Shown here: positions 18,169-27,305 of the stretch, one piece after another
Layout of the letters: every line of letters begins with the position of its first letter
Position numbering within the stretch: position 1 is the stretch's first letter
Assembly: GCF_900167085.1 (NCBI RefSeq)
Contig: NZ_FUXA01000013.1
Span: 1 to 64,000 of the forward strand
Source: Eubacterium ruminantium
GTDB lineage: Bacteria; Bacillota; Clostridia; Lachnospirales; Lachnospiraceae
Length of the DNA stretch: 64,000 nt
Direction: 5' to 3'
Notes under the pieces: generated by a model
Databases searched by the model: none
The model's input: the letters and a program-made list of their open reading frames with translations, nothing else
What the model was told of the DNA's origin: nothing
Translations under genes and position numbers: made by a program

Positions 18169-21003
18169 TTATTTAAGCACATTTTCTCTGTAATAATCCA
18201 TTAAATCCTCATATATTCTGTGGCAATTATCATGATCGCTATACATAAAGAAATCATCAGCTCTCTTTCTGTACATCTCTTTCATAACGCATCCATTTTC
18301 CATATATTCGGCAAGGATATCTATCAGCTGTTCGCTATTCTTTGCTATCTCACCAAATGCCATGGTTTCATATATGAAGCTTCCTTCTTCATAATGTGCA
18401 TCCAGGTCTTCATGATGAAGATATACCAGCGGTTTTCTCATATATGCGAAATCAAACTGCACGCCGCTGAAATCCGTAACCATAAGACTTGATTCACAAA
18501 ATAGTTTCTCATAACTCATATCCCCTGTTGAAGGAATTATCTCAACATAAGGATTTGTATCAAAATCCGCTGCCTGAGGGCTGACAATAGGATGAAGCAC
18601 ATATTTTATCTTATATCCGTATTTTTCCGCTGCTTCTATCAGCCTTTTATTATTTATCAGTGAATTATATACCTTAAAATACTCAGTCTCTTTAAATGAA
18701 GTATTATAATCTCTGGCGACGCCTTCATTTTTAGTAACCGCCCTCGCGGACTGCATCCTCCATGTCGGAGAAATGAGTATCTGCTTCTTATCATTATTTA
18801 CAAGTCCGTCATATCTCGGTACACCCGTAAGTCTTAGCGCATCATATCCGTCATAATCGTAAACCGGGCGAAGAAGATTATCCATTTCATACTTAGATGC
18901 AAGATAATATCTTCTTGTATTATCTCGAAGCCTGTTCTGAGCGACCGCAATCTTCTGAACCGAAAGACCGTGCTGCACACATACTACATGAAAATCCACG
19001 ATACCTCTGATATATCTCGAATTTTCCATATAATAATCATTAAATGCAAATACAGTCGAATTGGAAACTATCATCATTTCCGCATTAAGGAAAGCCAGTC
19101 TATGTTTAATACTCTTTCGTACCAGTGGCTCATATCCTTCATTTTTGAGTCTCTTATAATCAGGAACAGAACCGTCAACAAGATAAAGATTCGTAATCTT
19201 CTTACCACTCGATGCGGTCATCTTCTCCGCATATTTATATAGATATTCCGCCGAGTCTCCGCCTTTATATATCTTGTCAAAATACATCCAGATATGTTTT
19301 TTCTTATAAAATGGTCTTGTCACAAAATATCCCATTCGAAGCAGCATGAATTTATATTTATGTTTATTAAATGATTTCAAAAGCTGAAGCCATATAAGCT
19401 GCTCTAAGAAAAAGATTTTAACAAAATTATATTTACTGATGAGAATATGATACTTCTTATGTCTAAGAAGATATTTGCCCGTCTTCCAATAACTGTATTT
19501 CGGATAATTTGTAAGCCTGCTTGTGTGAGATTTATATTCCGGAATAATCACGTTATCTCTGCCATCATATCTTATTATGAATGAAAGATTTCCCTTCTTC
19601 TCAAACGGAATTGAAGCATGAAATGAATACCTCTTAAACGAAGACCTTCCGAAATACTTGGTCAGAGTATATCTATCATTCCATTTTACCGGATATTCTT
19701 TACCATTAAGATTATAGAAGATTTCAACCTTGTCCCTGTCGTAGAAATCCGGAATGGTTCCGTCAATCTCAAGATGCTCTCCGTCCTCTTTCATAACCCT
19801 ATCCATAAAAAGATAGTTAATTCTCATCTTGCTGAGATTATAAATATCTATACCGTTCATCTTAAGATGCAGGGTTTCGAATTCTTCTAATTCATTTTCC
19901 TCATTATATCCGCTGTATGTATATTCTTCGGAAATGTCACCTTTAATCCTAAGAAGCATTCTGTTGAAATAAAGACTCGTAGAATGCATCGTATGCTTAG
20001 AAACATTTAGTATCACATCATCATCAATATATGAAAGCATTTCTTTGATCTTATCCAGATACTCATCTATCTCTTCTTCTGACAAGACATGCTTATTCCG
20101 GTTATCTTTATTTGCATCAAGCCTACACCTGATTGAATATAATGCATAAAACTGCAAAGTTCTATATTCTTTTTCACCAAGTATAGCTTTAAGATCTTTT
20201 AGCGCCGGAATCAGGAATCCTTCAATATTTTCAAAGTACCACTTCTTGTCATAATATCTCTCATGATATTTATTATCGATATCTGACGGCTCATCTGTTA
20301 TGAGCATAACTTTTCTATCAATAAATATCTTCCTCGACATGATACGGAAAATAAAATCCGCTTCCATGTCATATTCCAAATCAATATTTAGTCTTATCTC
20401 TCCACCGGCCGATGCATTATTTTCCGATTCTCTACCAATCTGCAATTTATTATCTGAAACCGTGTCCGGTTCATCCGCCTCAGCATTCAATGTTGTATAT
20501 TTTGCCGTGCCCGGTTCATCCGCCTCAGCATTCGATGATGTATGTTTTACTGCGCCCGGTTCATCCGCCTCAACATTCGATGATGTATGTTTTACTGCGC
20601 CCGGTTCATCCGCCTCAACATTCGATGAATCCGATTGAGAAATGGATTTATAAGCCCTTACATTTAATAAGATTCCCGTAAGACTGTCGGGCACCGAAAG
20701 ATTCTCTTCATTTATCTGCATTCTAAGTCTCGAATCGGCCTTAGGTTTTCCACCATTCGAAAACATCTTATCACCCGATACAAGAACAGCCCCTGATTTT
20801 TCTGCGTCCTTCATTAGTATTCTTATATTCTGAAACAGCTGTCTTTTCTTATAACTGTCACTTTCATTGGACACAAAAATATAACCGGCAGTCTTCTCCC
20901 GAAGAAGCCGATTATATAATTCTGCAGAATAATCATATCTTTCACAGATTTCTATATCCGGTTTTTTAATTCCTTCCGGAATATATAAAATATATCTGCT
21001 CAT
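18169..21003 (-). CDS. TagF-like CDP-glycerol glycerophosphotransferase family protein
   Basis: This 944-residue protein has a C-terminal (~570-940) glycerophosphotransferase domain with VVCVQHGLSVQKIA, LTGVPRYDG, ISPTWRMQ, YVLHPIVSP and the DFSGVQFDFAYMRKPLVYL stretch, as in teichoic-acid polymerases. The N-terminal ~560 residues are unlike TagF and not recognised. At residues ~125-180 three full 15-residue repeats (unit SSNVEADEPGAVKHT) and a partial fourth are inserted. The protein probably adds polyol-phosphate units to a wall polymer at the inner membrane face. It stands alone upstream of rpsF; the exporter genes are at 31-32.5 kb. Confidence 0.82.
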   Translation of the reverse strand: MSRYILYIPEGIKKPDIEICERYDYSAELYNRLLREKTAGYIFVSNESDSYKKRQLFQNIRILMKDAEKSGAVLVSGDKMFSNGGKPKADSRLRMQINEENLSVPDSLTGILLNVRAYKSISQSDSSNVEADEPGAVKHTSSNVEADEPGAVKHTSSNAEADEPGTAKYTTLNAEADEPDTVSDNKLQIGRESENNASAGGEIRLNIDLEYDMEADFIFRIMSRKIFIDRKVMLITDEPSDIDNKYHERYYDKKWYFENIEGFLIPALKDLKAILGEKEYRTLQFYALYSIRCRLDANKDNRNKHVLSEEEIDEYLDKIKEMLSYIDDDVILNVSKHTMHSTSLYFNRMLLRIKGDISEEYTYSGYNEENELEEFETLHLKMNGIDIYNLSKMRINYLFMDRVMKEDGEHLEIDGTIPDFYDRDKVEIFYNLNGKEYPVKWNDRYTLTKYFGRSSFKRYSFHASIPFEKKGNLSFIIRYDGRDNVIIPEYKSHTSRLTNYPKYSYWKTGKYLLRHKKYHILISKYNFVKIFFLEQLIWLQLLKSFNKHKYKFMLLRMGYFVTRPFYKKKHIWMYFDKIYKGGDSAEYLYKYAEKMTASSGKKITNLYLVDGSVPDYKRLKNEGYEPLVRKSIKHRLAFLNAEMMIVSNSTVFAFNDYYMENSRYIRGIVDFHVVCVQHGLSVQKIAVAQNRLRDNTRRYYLASKYEMDNLLRPVYDYDGYDALRLTGVPRYDGLVNNDKKQILISPTWRMQSARAVTKNEGVARDYNTSFKETEYFKVYNSLINNKRLIEAAEKYGYKIKYVLHPIVSPQAADFDTNPYVEIIPSTGDMSYEKLFCESSLMVTDFSGVQFDFAYMRKPLVYLHHEDLDAHYEEGSFIYETMAFGEIAKNSEQLIDILAEYMENGCVMKEMYRKRADDFFMYSDHDNCHRIYEDLMDYYRENVLK
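20471..20627 (-). repeat. 45-bp tandem repeats inside the TagF-like gene
   Basis: Three full 45-base copies (20471-20515, 20516-20560, 20561-20605) and a partial fourth encode the 15-residue unit. The second and third are nearly identical and the first has drifted. The length, a multiple of three, keeps the frame. Confidence 0.9.
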
Positions 21004-21043
21004 AATTTCCCCACACTAAATTCAAAACCAAAACGAGGAATGA

Positions 21044-21421
21044 TTAAACCTCAGCTACTGCCTCAATTTCAATAAGAACATCCTTTGGAAGTCTTGCTAC
21101 TTCTACACATGAACGTGCAGGATAATTATCTGTAAAATACTTTGCGTAGATTTCATTTACCTTTGCAAAGTCATTCATATCTTTAATAAATACAACAGTC
21201 TTAACAACTTTATCTACTGATGAACCTGCAGCTTCAAGAAGATTCTTGATATTCTTAAATGCCTGCTCAGCCTGAACTTCTATACCACCCTCAACAAGTG
21301 TATTTGTTTCAGGATTAATTGGAATCATACCTGATGTAAATAAAAGATTACCAACTTTTACAGCCTGAGAATATGGTCCGATTGCTGCCGGCGCCTTATC
21401 TGTTGCGATTATTTCCTTCAT
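21044..21421 (-). CDS. ridA: RidA family enamine/imine deaminase
   Basis: A 125-residue protein of standard RidA size with [29 protein letters not shown], the conserved Arg of [23 protein letters not shown] and the glutamate near the end. RidA hydrolyses reactive enamines from PLP enzymes such as threonine dehydratase. It is a separate short gene; the cvfB gene lies 40 bases upstream on the same strand. Confidence 0.93.
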   Translation of the reverse strand: MKEIIATDKAPAAIGPYSQAVKVGNLLFTSGMIPINPETNTLVEGGIEVQAEQAFKNIKNLLEAAGSSVDKVVKTVVFIKDMNDFAKVNEIYAKYFTDNYPARSCVEVARLPKDVLIEIEAVAEV

Positions 21422-21460
21422 AATATTGTACTCCTTTATATCTTAAAAAATTATTCCATG

Positions 21461-22288
21461 CTAATTCTCGGTAATGATGATCTTTCCTTCTTTGATCTCA
21501 ATCCTTCTCTCTTTATAGAGACGTCCGACAGCTCTCTTGAATGCATTTTTGCTGATTCCGAATTCTGTCTTGATAAGATCCTTATCAGCCTTATCATCAA
21601 ACGGAAGGACACCACCATAACTCTTTATGACATCATATACCATTTCAGCATCATCTTCCATCTGAACATATCCCTTCTCGCGAAGAGCAAGATCTGTCTT
21701 TCCGTCAGGACGCTTATTTACAACTCGTGCATTAACTTCGTCACCGACCTCAACTCTTGTATATATCTCAGATTCATGAATCAGTCCGTAGTATTTATCA
21801 TCTATTGCCACAAATGCTCCCATGCCTTTTCTGTATTCATATACAGTTCCTGTAATATGGCTGCCCTTTTCATATTTATCATTTGGCTCAAGATAACCAT
21901 AAAGTCGCATGGATGCAGCAAGTCTATGTGTTTTATCTTCATAAAGTCGAACAAGGTACGACTTACCTTCTTTTACTTCACAAGTCTGTTCTTTAAACGG
22001 GAGAAGCAGATCTTTCTCAAGTCCCCAATCAAGATATGCACCGTGACCGGTAACATTTTTAACAGTGAGTTTACGTATCTGCCCAAGTTCTATTAAAGGT
22101 TTGTTGGTAGTTGAAATGATTCTATCCGACGAATCTCTGTAAATAAACACATCCAACATATCCCCCTTATTTGTTCCTTCGGGCACCTGTTTGATAGGAA
22201 GCAGAACATCATCTGTCCCATCTGACAGATAAATACCAAATTCCGTATCCTTTATAACTTTTAATGAATTCCAACTTCCTAATACCAT
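21461..22288 (-). CDS. cvfB: CvfB-type S1 RNA-binding protein
   Basis: The 275-residue protein resembles CvfB/YitL: tandem S1-like OB folds (~1-65, 68-135, 145-205, the last with GTVYEYRKGMGAFVAIDDKYYGLIHESEI) and a C-terminal winged helix (~215-275, LPFDDKADKDLIKTEFGISK). CvfB binds RNA and affects virulence gene expression in staphylococci; the role here is unknown. Confidence 0.85.
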   Translation of the reverse strand: MVLGSWNSLKVIKDTEFGIYLSDGTDDVLLPIKQVPEGTNKGDMLDVFIYRDSSDRIISTTNKPLIELGQIRKLTVKNVTGHGAYLDWGLEKDLLLPFKEQTCEVKEGKSYLVRLYEDKTHRLAASMRLYGYLEPNDKYEKGSHITGTVYEYRKGMGAFVAIDDKYYGLIHESEIYTRVEVGDEVNARVVNKRPDGKTDLALREKGYVQMEDDAEMVYDVIKSYGGVLPFDDKADKDLIKTEFGISKNAFKRAVGRLYKERRIEIKEGKIIITEN

Positions 22289-22340
22289 ATTATCTCCCTT
22301 TCAACAGTACCTTGTTAACAAGCACTCTTACTATATCATA

Positions 22341-22368
22341 AAAAAAATCCTCAGACAACGTCTGAGGA
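22341..22368 (-). terminator. Terminator of tRNA-Gln
   Basis: TCCTCAGA and TCTGAGGA arms with a 5-base loop are followed on the minus strand by seven Ts. Confidence 0.9.
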
Positions 22369-22374
22369 AAAAGC

Positions 22375-22446
22375 TGGGCTACAAGGATTCGAACCTTGAA
22401 AATGCTGGAGTCAGAGTCCAGTGCCTTACCATTTGGCGATAGCCCA
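22375..22446 (-). tRNA. tRNA-Gln (anticodon CTG)
   Basis: A 72-base cloverleaf with acceptor TGGGCTA/TAGCCCA, anticodon stem CTGGA/TCCAG holding loop CTCTGAC (anticodon CTG), and the T-loop GGTTCGAATCC. CCA is not encoded. A promoter with TTGCAT, 17 bases and TATAAT (22469-22497) lies upstream. Confidence 0.95.
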
Positions 22447-22468
22447 ATGTTGTTTAGCAACGAATGTC

Positions 22469-22497
22469 ATTATATTATATGATTTTTAAAAATGCAA
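22469..22497 (-). promoter_or_regulatory. Promoter of tRNA-Gln
   Basis: TTGCAT (22492-22497) and TATAAT (22469-22474) on the minus strand are spaced by exactly 17 bases, 23 bases before the tRNA. Confidence 0.75.
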
Positions 22498-22566
22498 GTA
22501 CTTTTTTATATTTTTTTAATTCTTTTTTTGTACATAAAATAATACCGGTTTAATTACAAATTTATC

Positions 22567-22613
22567 TTGACATAACCATTATCAATTGTTATAATTCAAA
22601 CGTTCGTCGAACG
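22567..22613 (+). promoter_or_regulatory. Consensus promoter of tRNA-Arg with palindrome
   Basis: TTGACA (22567-22572), a 17-base spacer and TATAAT (22590-22595) form a perfect sigma-A promoter. CGTTCG-T-CGAACG (22601-22613) lies at the expected transcription start and could be a small hairpin or binding site. Confidence 0.85.
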
Positions 22614-22627
22614 ATGAACTTATAATT

Positions 22628-22701
22628 GCGCGTTTAGCTCAGCTGGATAGAGCGTTTGGCTACGGACCAAAAGGCCGGGGGTTCGAATCCTCTAACGCGC
22701 A
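22628..22701 (+). tRNA. tRNA-Arg (anticodon ACG)
   Basis: A 74-base cloverleaf with acceptor GCGCGTT/AACGCGC, anticodon stem TTTGG/CCAAA holding loop CTACGGA (anticodon ACG), and T-loop GGTTCGAATCC. CCA is not encoded. It would be read as inosine by TadA to decode CGU, CGC and CGA. Confidence 0.95.
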
Positions 22702-22706
22702 CATTT

Positions 22707-22738
22707 AAAAAGCAGAAACCTTATGGTTCCTGCTTTTT
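22707..22738 (+). terminator. Terminator of tRNA-Arg
   Basis: AAAGCAGaAACC and GGTTcCTGCTTTTTT form a hairpin with a T-run, 6 bases after the tRNA. It overlaps the 3' end of the convergent membrane-protein gene and may serve both. Confidence 0.85.
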
Positions 22739-23371
22739 TGTTATACTATTTCGAATTATTGTTGCTTTTACGAAGAATATCATAAATACAACTGCTGCAA
22801 TTATCGAAATAACAATTATGATCAAATCGACGATCAATCTATCGGTAGTATCTATAGTAAATGTATAGAATCCATTTGCATCCTCATCATCAAGGCCATA
22901 AACTCTTATAGTATTATTATAATGGCCAAGTATCTGTTCATTAAGAGAATCAATCTCTCCGTAAACTGTAACACCCTTTTTTCTTCTTCCGGCTTTTATA
23001 TCATCAAGCTGCTTCGCAAGTTTCTTCCTAACCGACACTGAGATATATTTGCCATTCTCAAGCTGGACAATATAATAATATACTCTTCCGGATGGAATAA
23101 AACCGTACAGCTTGTAATTAGCATTTGCATAAGGACGTATCGAAGTATCTTTATCTATGACCATAGAAACATAATCGCCCTTCATAGGAGTTTTTCCTTT
23201 ATTCACCATATCTGCTTCTATATCTTTATCAAGTCTGAAAATCCTCTCAAAATCAGACACAAAAACCAGTATTGCTATCAGCAAAAAAACAGCAAACCCA
23301 ATCAAATATGTTCCGCGATAATATTTTTTTAATTTGGTCTTCTCTTCACTCATTTTTTCATTTCCCATCAT
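22721..23371 (-). CDS. Small membrane protein of unknown function
   Basis: A 216-residue protein with a membrane segment at ~22-41 (GTYLIGFAVFLLIAILVFV) and another at ~180-203, leaving ~140 residues outside. The outer part is rich in Tyr and Lys and has no recognised motif. The start is uncertain; the second in-frame ATG (MSEEK, six codons later) is also possible. It follows the phosphopantetheinyl transferase gene by ~80 bases on the same strand, but a shared role is not evident. Confidence 0.7.
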   Translation of the reverse strand: MMGNEKMSEEKTKLKKYYRGTYLIGFAVFLLIAILVFVSDFERIFRLDKDIEADMVNKGKTPMKGDYVSMVIDKDTSIRPYANANYKLYGFIPSGRVYYYIVQLENGKYISVSVRKKLAKQLDDIKAGRRKKGVTVYGEIDSLNEQILGHYNNTIRVYGLDDEDANGFYTFTIDTTDRLIVDLIIIVISIIAAVVFMIFFVKATIIRNSITKKQEP

Positions 23372-23454
23372 TTATATTTATGATACTTCCACCATCATCC
23401 GTGTACATATCAAATGGAGTATCACTGTACTTTATATCATTATAACACTCTATC

Positions 23455-24114
23455 CTACCGTAAACACCCTATTTTTTTTAGAATAACCCCTTCTAAAACT
23501 GAGTCATTACCTGCACACAGCGATATAAAATAATTCCTGTTCCCGTCTTTAATATCAAAGATCCTGAAATATATCTTCCCGTTGAAATAATCTTTATATT
23601 CCTCGACCATAACTTTTACATCAGGTTCGACCGAAAATGCAGAAATAGGTATATGCATTCCAGTCCCAAGATATTTGATAAGACTTTCTTTCTTGGTCCA
23701 TATGCGTCGAAAATCTTCCTGACTTTTTACAATCTCAATTTCCTCCTTCGTGAAAAATCTCCCCGAGATCTTAAAGTCTTTATCATCTTTATATTCAATA
23801 TCTATGCCTATATTCGCAGCTCCGACAACCATAACTATGTAGTCCCCTGAGTGGGAAATATTGAAAAATATATCCTTATGTCCCGGCTTCCCGAAAGAAT
23901 TAAATATGATATCATCTTCTGCATAATCGCTTCCGAGTTTTTCTTTCAGTATCTTATCTATCAAAAGACCTGCAGCTATTGAGGTAATTCTGGCATCACT
24001 GCCCTCCTTCATCCTTTTGGCTTTCCCTCTTCTCCATTCACCGAGTTCCTGCAGAAGCCTTTCTTCATTTTCTTTTATATGATCAAATTCTATTTTATAA
24101 ATATATATTTCCAT
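23455..24114 (-). CDS. 4'-phosphopantetheinyl transferase, Sfp type
   Basis: A 219-residue enzyme that transfers phosphopantetheine from CoA to a carrier-protein serine. The two Sfp signatures are present: NIGIDIEYKDD near residue 98 with its Mg-binding Asp/Glu, and RRIWTKKESLIKYLGTGM near 139. FFNISHSGDYIVM is the histidine-containing mid motif. The length fits Sfp rather than the ~120-residue AcpS. A non-standard carrier protein is encoded 1.4 kb upstream on the same strand and is the obvious local substrate. Confidence 0.9.
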   Translation of the reverse strand: MEIYIYKIEFDHIKENEERLLQELGEWRRGKAKRMKEGSDARITSIAAGLLIDKILKEKLGSDYAEDDIIFNSFGKPGHKDIFFNISHSGDYIVMVVGAANIGIDIEYKDDKDFKISGRFFTKEEIEIVKSQEDFRRIWTKKESLIKYLGTGMHIPISAFSVEPDVKVMVEEYKDYFNGKIYFRIFDIKDGNRNYFISLCAGNDSVLEGVILKKIGCLR

Positions 24115-24205
24115 GCTTCTATTTTTTCACAAACTTATATTTCTGTAAATCCACATTTTTTACAATAACATATTCATTAATTACCGTATTTTCACAGTGA
24201 AACCT

Positions 24206-24225
24206 CACACGACTGAAGTCGTGTG
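24206..24225. mobile_element. Subterminal hairpin resembling an IS200/IS605 end
   Basis: A perfect 9-bp stem with a 2-base loop, flanked by CTTCCC and AACCTC, closely resembles the foldback found at ends of IS605/IS1341-type elements. No transposase is nearby, so it may be a remnant or a small non-autonomous copy; a plain terminator is the alternative. Confidence 0.4.
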
Positions 24226-24399
24226 CTTCCCATCAAATATCCCTGCAACTATATGCCTCTGCAATCCATATCCTACCATAATCATACCCCCATGCAACCA
24301 AATTGTGTCTGCAGTCAAACACCCTGTATTTCAATTTTCAACAGCATCTCATTTACTGTTATATACAAAACGATCAGATAATAGTCCCATATAAATTAC

Positions 24400-24422
24400 G
24401 AGCCGGATGTTAACACCGGCTC
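24400..24422 (-). terminator. Terminator of the carrier-protein gene pair
   Basis: GAGCCGG and CCGGCTC enclose a 9-base loop 19 bases past the stop codon. The T-tract after it is weak. Confidence 0.6.
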
Positions 24423-24440
24423 ACAATATGTCTTTCAAAA

Positions 24441-25502
24441 TTAATTCAGTTTATTATCAAGTTCCGCAAGAACTTCAAGGAGAACTCCCAACTCTTTCTC
24501 CTTAGCCATTTCAAAATATGACTTAATCTTTTCAGACTCTGATATATTTCCGTTAATAGAAATCTTTATAAGAAGATTTCTGGCTGTGAGCATATTTCTC
24601 ACAACAGTTTTATAACCAAGAATAAGATCTTCGTTATATTTCAAGTGCCCCTGTGCCATAAGATATCTTATTCTCTCAAACATAAGAACCTTATGATCAT
24701 ACATAAGATGAAGCGCTCTGATATCAAAATCCGGTTCAGGGAGCGACATCTGATATTTTATTCTCTCAAGAACTCTGTCATATACATTGATACCGAATGT
24801 CGTATCATTGAATCTGTTACGCATCATTCTGTAATGATCCTTTGTATCAACAGAATTAAGATATTCTCTTAATGTGTCTCTGATGAATCTTAAGTCGATC
24901 TCATAGTAAGGCGTGTCTGTATTCTTAAATATTACATACAGCCCTCTCGTTCCCTTATAATCATCTTTAAACATATGATCATCAGGAGCCGAAATAACTT
25001 CATAACCCTTCTCAACATCCTTAAAGGATACTGTATTATATGAATAATGATCTTTAAATGTAAAATCGCCTACGTAGAAGATCTCCTCATCCAAATTATA
25101 GCCATAAATGAACAGCTCATGAGGGAACTTATAATCTGTATCAAAATCACTGATTATCTTCGCTTCATCAAATACACCATAAACATATCCATCAAGATCG
25201 ATCGTTTTAATAATGAAATCAAGAATATTTCCTGTATAGCTTTCAATCTGCTTATTTGTCATGATGGATGTTATAAGATATGGGCATTCGGTAAGAGAAC
25301 TGCTTCCCGGCATAATGTCAGCCAAAAGCATCTCATCGCCTGTAAATATCTCCTGGATATTGTAACATCTTAACTGAATATAGTTACTGAATATCCATTT
25401 CTTTGCATTATCATCATTTGAAAGTATTGAAAATAATGTAGCATGCCACTGCCACGAAGTGATCATCGGATAAGTAACCGGTAATTTCTTTATATTTGCC
25501 AT
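24441..25502 (-). CDS. Uncharacterised partner of an acyl/peptidyl carrier protein
   Basis: From the ATG at 25502 (GGAGGAGG 7 bases upstream; an upstream in-frame TTG is rejected) this is 353 residues. I do not recognise it firmly. It is soluble, with a mixed alpha/beta N-terminal part (~1-200, including WQWHATLFSILSND) and a helical C-terminal third. Its size and position next to a carrier protein recall butirosin BtrH-type proteins that act on carrier-bound acyl groups, but this is a hint only. It begins 17 bases after the carrier gene, so the two are surely co-translated. Confidence 0.6.
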   Translation of the reverse strand: MANIKKLPVTYPMITSWQWHATLFSILSNDDNAKKWIFSNYIQLRCYNIQEIFTGDEMLLADIMPGSSSLTECPYLITSIMTNKQIESYTGNILDFIIKTIDLDGYVYGVFDEAKIISDFDTDYKFPHELFIYGYNLDEEIFYVGDFTFKDHYSYNTVSFKDVEKGYEVISAPDDHMFKDDYKGTRGLYVIFKNTDTPYYEIDLRFIRDTLREYLNSVDTKDHYRMMRNRFNDTTFGINVYDRVLERIKYQMSLPEPDFDIRALHLMYDHKVLMFERIRYLMAQGHLKYNEDLILGYKTVVRNMLTARNLLIKISINGNISESEKIKSYFEMAKEKELGVLLEVLAELDNKLN

Positions 25503-25519
25503 AATCTTCCCTCCTCCGA

Positions 25520-25768
25520 TCAAACATCAAGTTTCTCATAAATACGGTCTACGAGATCCATAAATGTTGCATAATTATCAAGCGCGAGTTCATAATCAGT
25601 AAACTTAACATTGAACTCATTTTCTGTTTCAACGATCAATCTTATAATAGATACAGAATTAACGCCATATTCCTGCTCTATTAATGCATTATAGTCAACT
25701 TCCTCTACTTCCGGCATAACCTCAGTAATAAGATCCGCAAGCTTCTTTTCGATTTGATCTTTATCCAT
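25520..25768 (-). CDS. Acyl/peptidyl carrier protein
   Basis: An 82-residue acidic four-helix carrier. The phosphopantetheine Ser lies in YGVNSVSIIRLIVETENEF, where Asn-Ser-Val replaces the usual Asp-Ser-Leu. The third-helix region NVKFTDYELALDNYATFMDLVDRI is typical. GGGGAG lies 7 bases before the ATG. It is not the fatty-acid AcpP, being outside a fab cluster and lacking DSL, and more likely serves a specialised pathway with the next gene. Confidence 0.85.
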   Translation of the reverse strand: MDKDQIEKKLADLITEVMPEVEEVDYNALIEQEYGVNSVSIIRLIVETENEFNVKFTDYELALDNYATFMDLVDRIYEKLDV

Positions 25769-25962
25769 TTATACGCTCCCCTTTGTTATAAAGTTTAATC
25801 TTAAAAGTCCGTAACTCCAGCCCCATTTTTTAACATAATTCACAATTTTATATACAAATATTGTACTAAATTCATACATAAAAATCAAGAATATAAACAT
25901 ATTGAAGGACAAGTTCCGCTTTAAAGCCTCTCCACACAACTACTTCCACTTTAAAATCACAT

Positions 25963-25992
25963 AAAAAACCGCATCCCTTGCGAGATGCGGTT
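25963..25992 (-). terminator. Terminator of rplA
   Basis: AACCGCATC and GATGCGGTT with an 8-base loop, followed on the minus strand by six Ts, 22 bases after rplA. Confidence 0.9.
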
Positions 25993-26014
25993 AATATTTA
26001 TATAAATGAATACA

Positions 26015-26710
26015 TTATTCACCAAACTTAATAGGATTAAGCTTGATTCCAGGACCCATTGTAGATGTGATTGTAACACTCTTAAGGTACTGTCCCTTAG
26101 CAGCTGCAGGCTTAGCCTTGATAACTGCGTTCATAAGAGCGTTGAAGTTATCAGCGATATTCTCTTCTGAGAATGAAGCCTTTCCAACTGGAACGTGAAT
26201 GATGTTAGCCTTATCAAGTCTGTACTCGATCTTACCAGCCTTAACATCTTCGATAGCCTTAACAACGTCCATTGTAACTGTTCCAGCCTTAGGGTTTGGC
26301 ATTAATCCCTTAGGTCCGAGAACACGTCCGAGACGTCCAACAACACCCATCATGTCAGGAGTAGCGATTACAACATCGAAATCAAGCCATCCTTCGTTCT
26401 GGATCTTTGGAACGAGCTCATCACCACCAGCATAATCAGCGCCGGCTGCAAGTGCCTTATCTACATTATCACCCTTAGCGAAAACAAGAACCTTAACAGT
26501 CTTACCTGTTCCGTGAGGGAGAACTACAGCACCTCTTACCTGCTGATCAGCGTGACGTCCGTCTACACCAAGTCTGATATGAGCTTCAATAGTCTCATCG
26601 AACTTAGCGCTTGCTGACTTCTTAAGGATTGCTACAGCATCACCAAGATCGTATAATTTACTCTTTTCTACAAGCTTTACAGCTTCCTGATATCTTTTAC
26701 CTTTTTTCAT
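26015..26710 (-). CDS. rplA: Ribosomal protein uL1
   Basis: The 231-residue L1 with [20 protein letters not shown], the RNA-binding [21 protein letters not shown] loop and the end [13 protein letters not shown]. It forms the L1 stalk and in many bacteria represses its own mRNA. Last gene of rpmG-secE-nusG-rplK-rplA. Confidence 0.98.
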   Translation of the reverse strand: MKKGKRYQEAVKLVEKSKLYDLGDAVAILKKSASAKFDETIEAHIRLGVDGRHADQQVRGAVVLPHGTGKTVKVLVFAKGDNVDKALAAGADYAGGDELVPKIQNEGWLDFDVVIATPDMMGVVGRLGRVLGPKGLMPNPKAGTVTMDVVKAIEDVKAGKIEYRLDKANIIHVPVGKASFSEENIADNFNALMNAVIKAKPAAAKGQYLKSVTITSTMGPGIKLNPIKFGE

Positions 26711-26800
26711 TATGAATAATCCTCCTGTGGTTTTATCGAGAGAAAACTCTCTTCCACTCTATAATATAATTCTTCTGACATTAATCAGATCGAATAACGA

Positions 26801-27226
26801 TTAGTCCTCAACAACAATACCCATCGAACGAGCAGTACCAGCGATCATGCTCATAGCAGCCTCGATTGATCCAGCGTTCAGATCAGGCATTTTAAGTTCA
26901 GCGATTTCTCTAATCTTATCCTTAGAAATCTTGGCAACCTTGTCCTTATTCGGCTTTCCGGAAGCTGTCTTAAGATTACATGCCTTCTTAAGAAGAACAG
27001 CAGCCGGTGGAGTCTTTGTGATGAAGCTGAAGCTTCTATCAGCATAAACTGTTATAACAACCGGAATAATTGTATCGCCCATATCAGCAGTCTTTGCATT
27101 GAATTCCTTTGTGAACTGAACGATATTTACACCATGCTGACCAAGTGCAGGTCCAACAGGTGGTGCAGGAGTTGCCTTGCCTGCAGGTATCTGTAATTTA
27201 ATGTATCCTGTTACTTTCTTCGCCAT
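26801..27226 (-). CDS. rplK: Ribosomal protein uL11
   Basis: A 141-residue L11 with [29 protein letters not shown] at the start and the C-terminal rRNA-binding domain ending [12 protein letters not shown]. It forms the GTPase-associated centre. Confidence 0.98.
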   Translation of the reverse strand: MAKKVTGYIKLQIPAGKATPAPPVGPALGQHGVNIVQFTKEFNAKTADMGDTIIPVVITVYADRSFSFITKTPPAAVLLKKACNLKTASGKPNKDKVAKISKDKIREIAELKMPDLNAGSIEAAMSMIAGTARSMGIVVED

Positions 27227-27305
27227 TTTAGCGTACCTCCTATAAGTGGTATTAACGGAATGCTCTGCATCCCTTCCACATTTTATGCCTTTTTAAAGGC
27301 TATCT

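Larger units (their letters stand above)
24115..24440. other. Intergenic region with IS605-like hairpin and terminator
   Basis: This 326-base stretch holds no convincing gene. It contains a CACACGACT-GA-AGTCGTGTG hairpin (24206-24225) and a GAGCCGG/CCGGCTC terminator (24400-24422) for the gene at 24441. The ~170 bases between are Pyr-rich with no clear feature. Confidence 0.6.
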
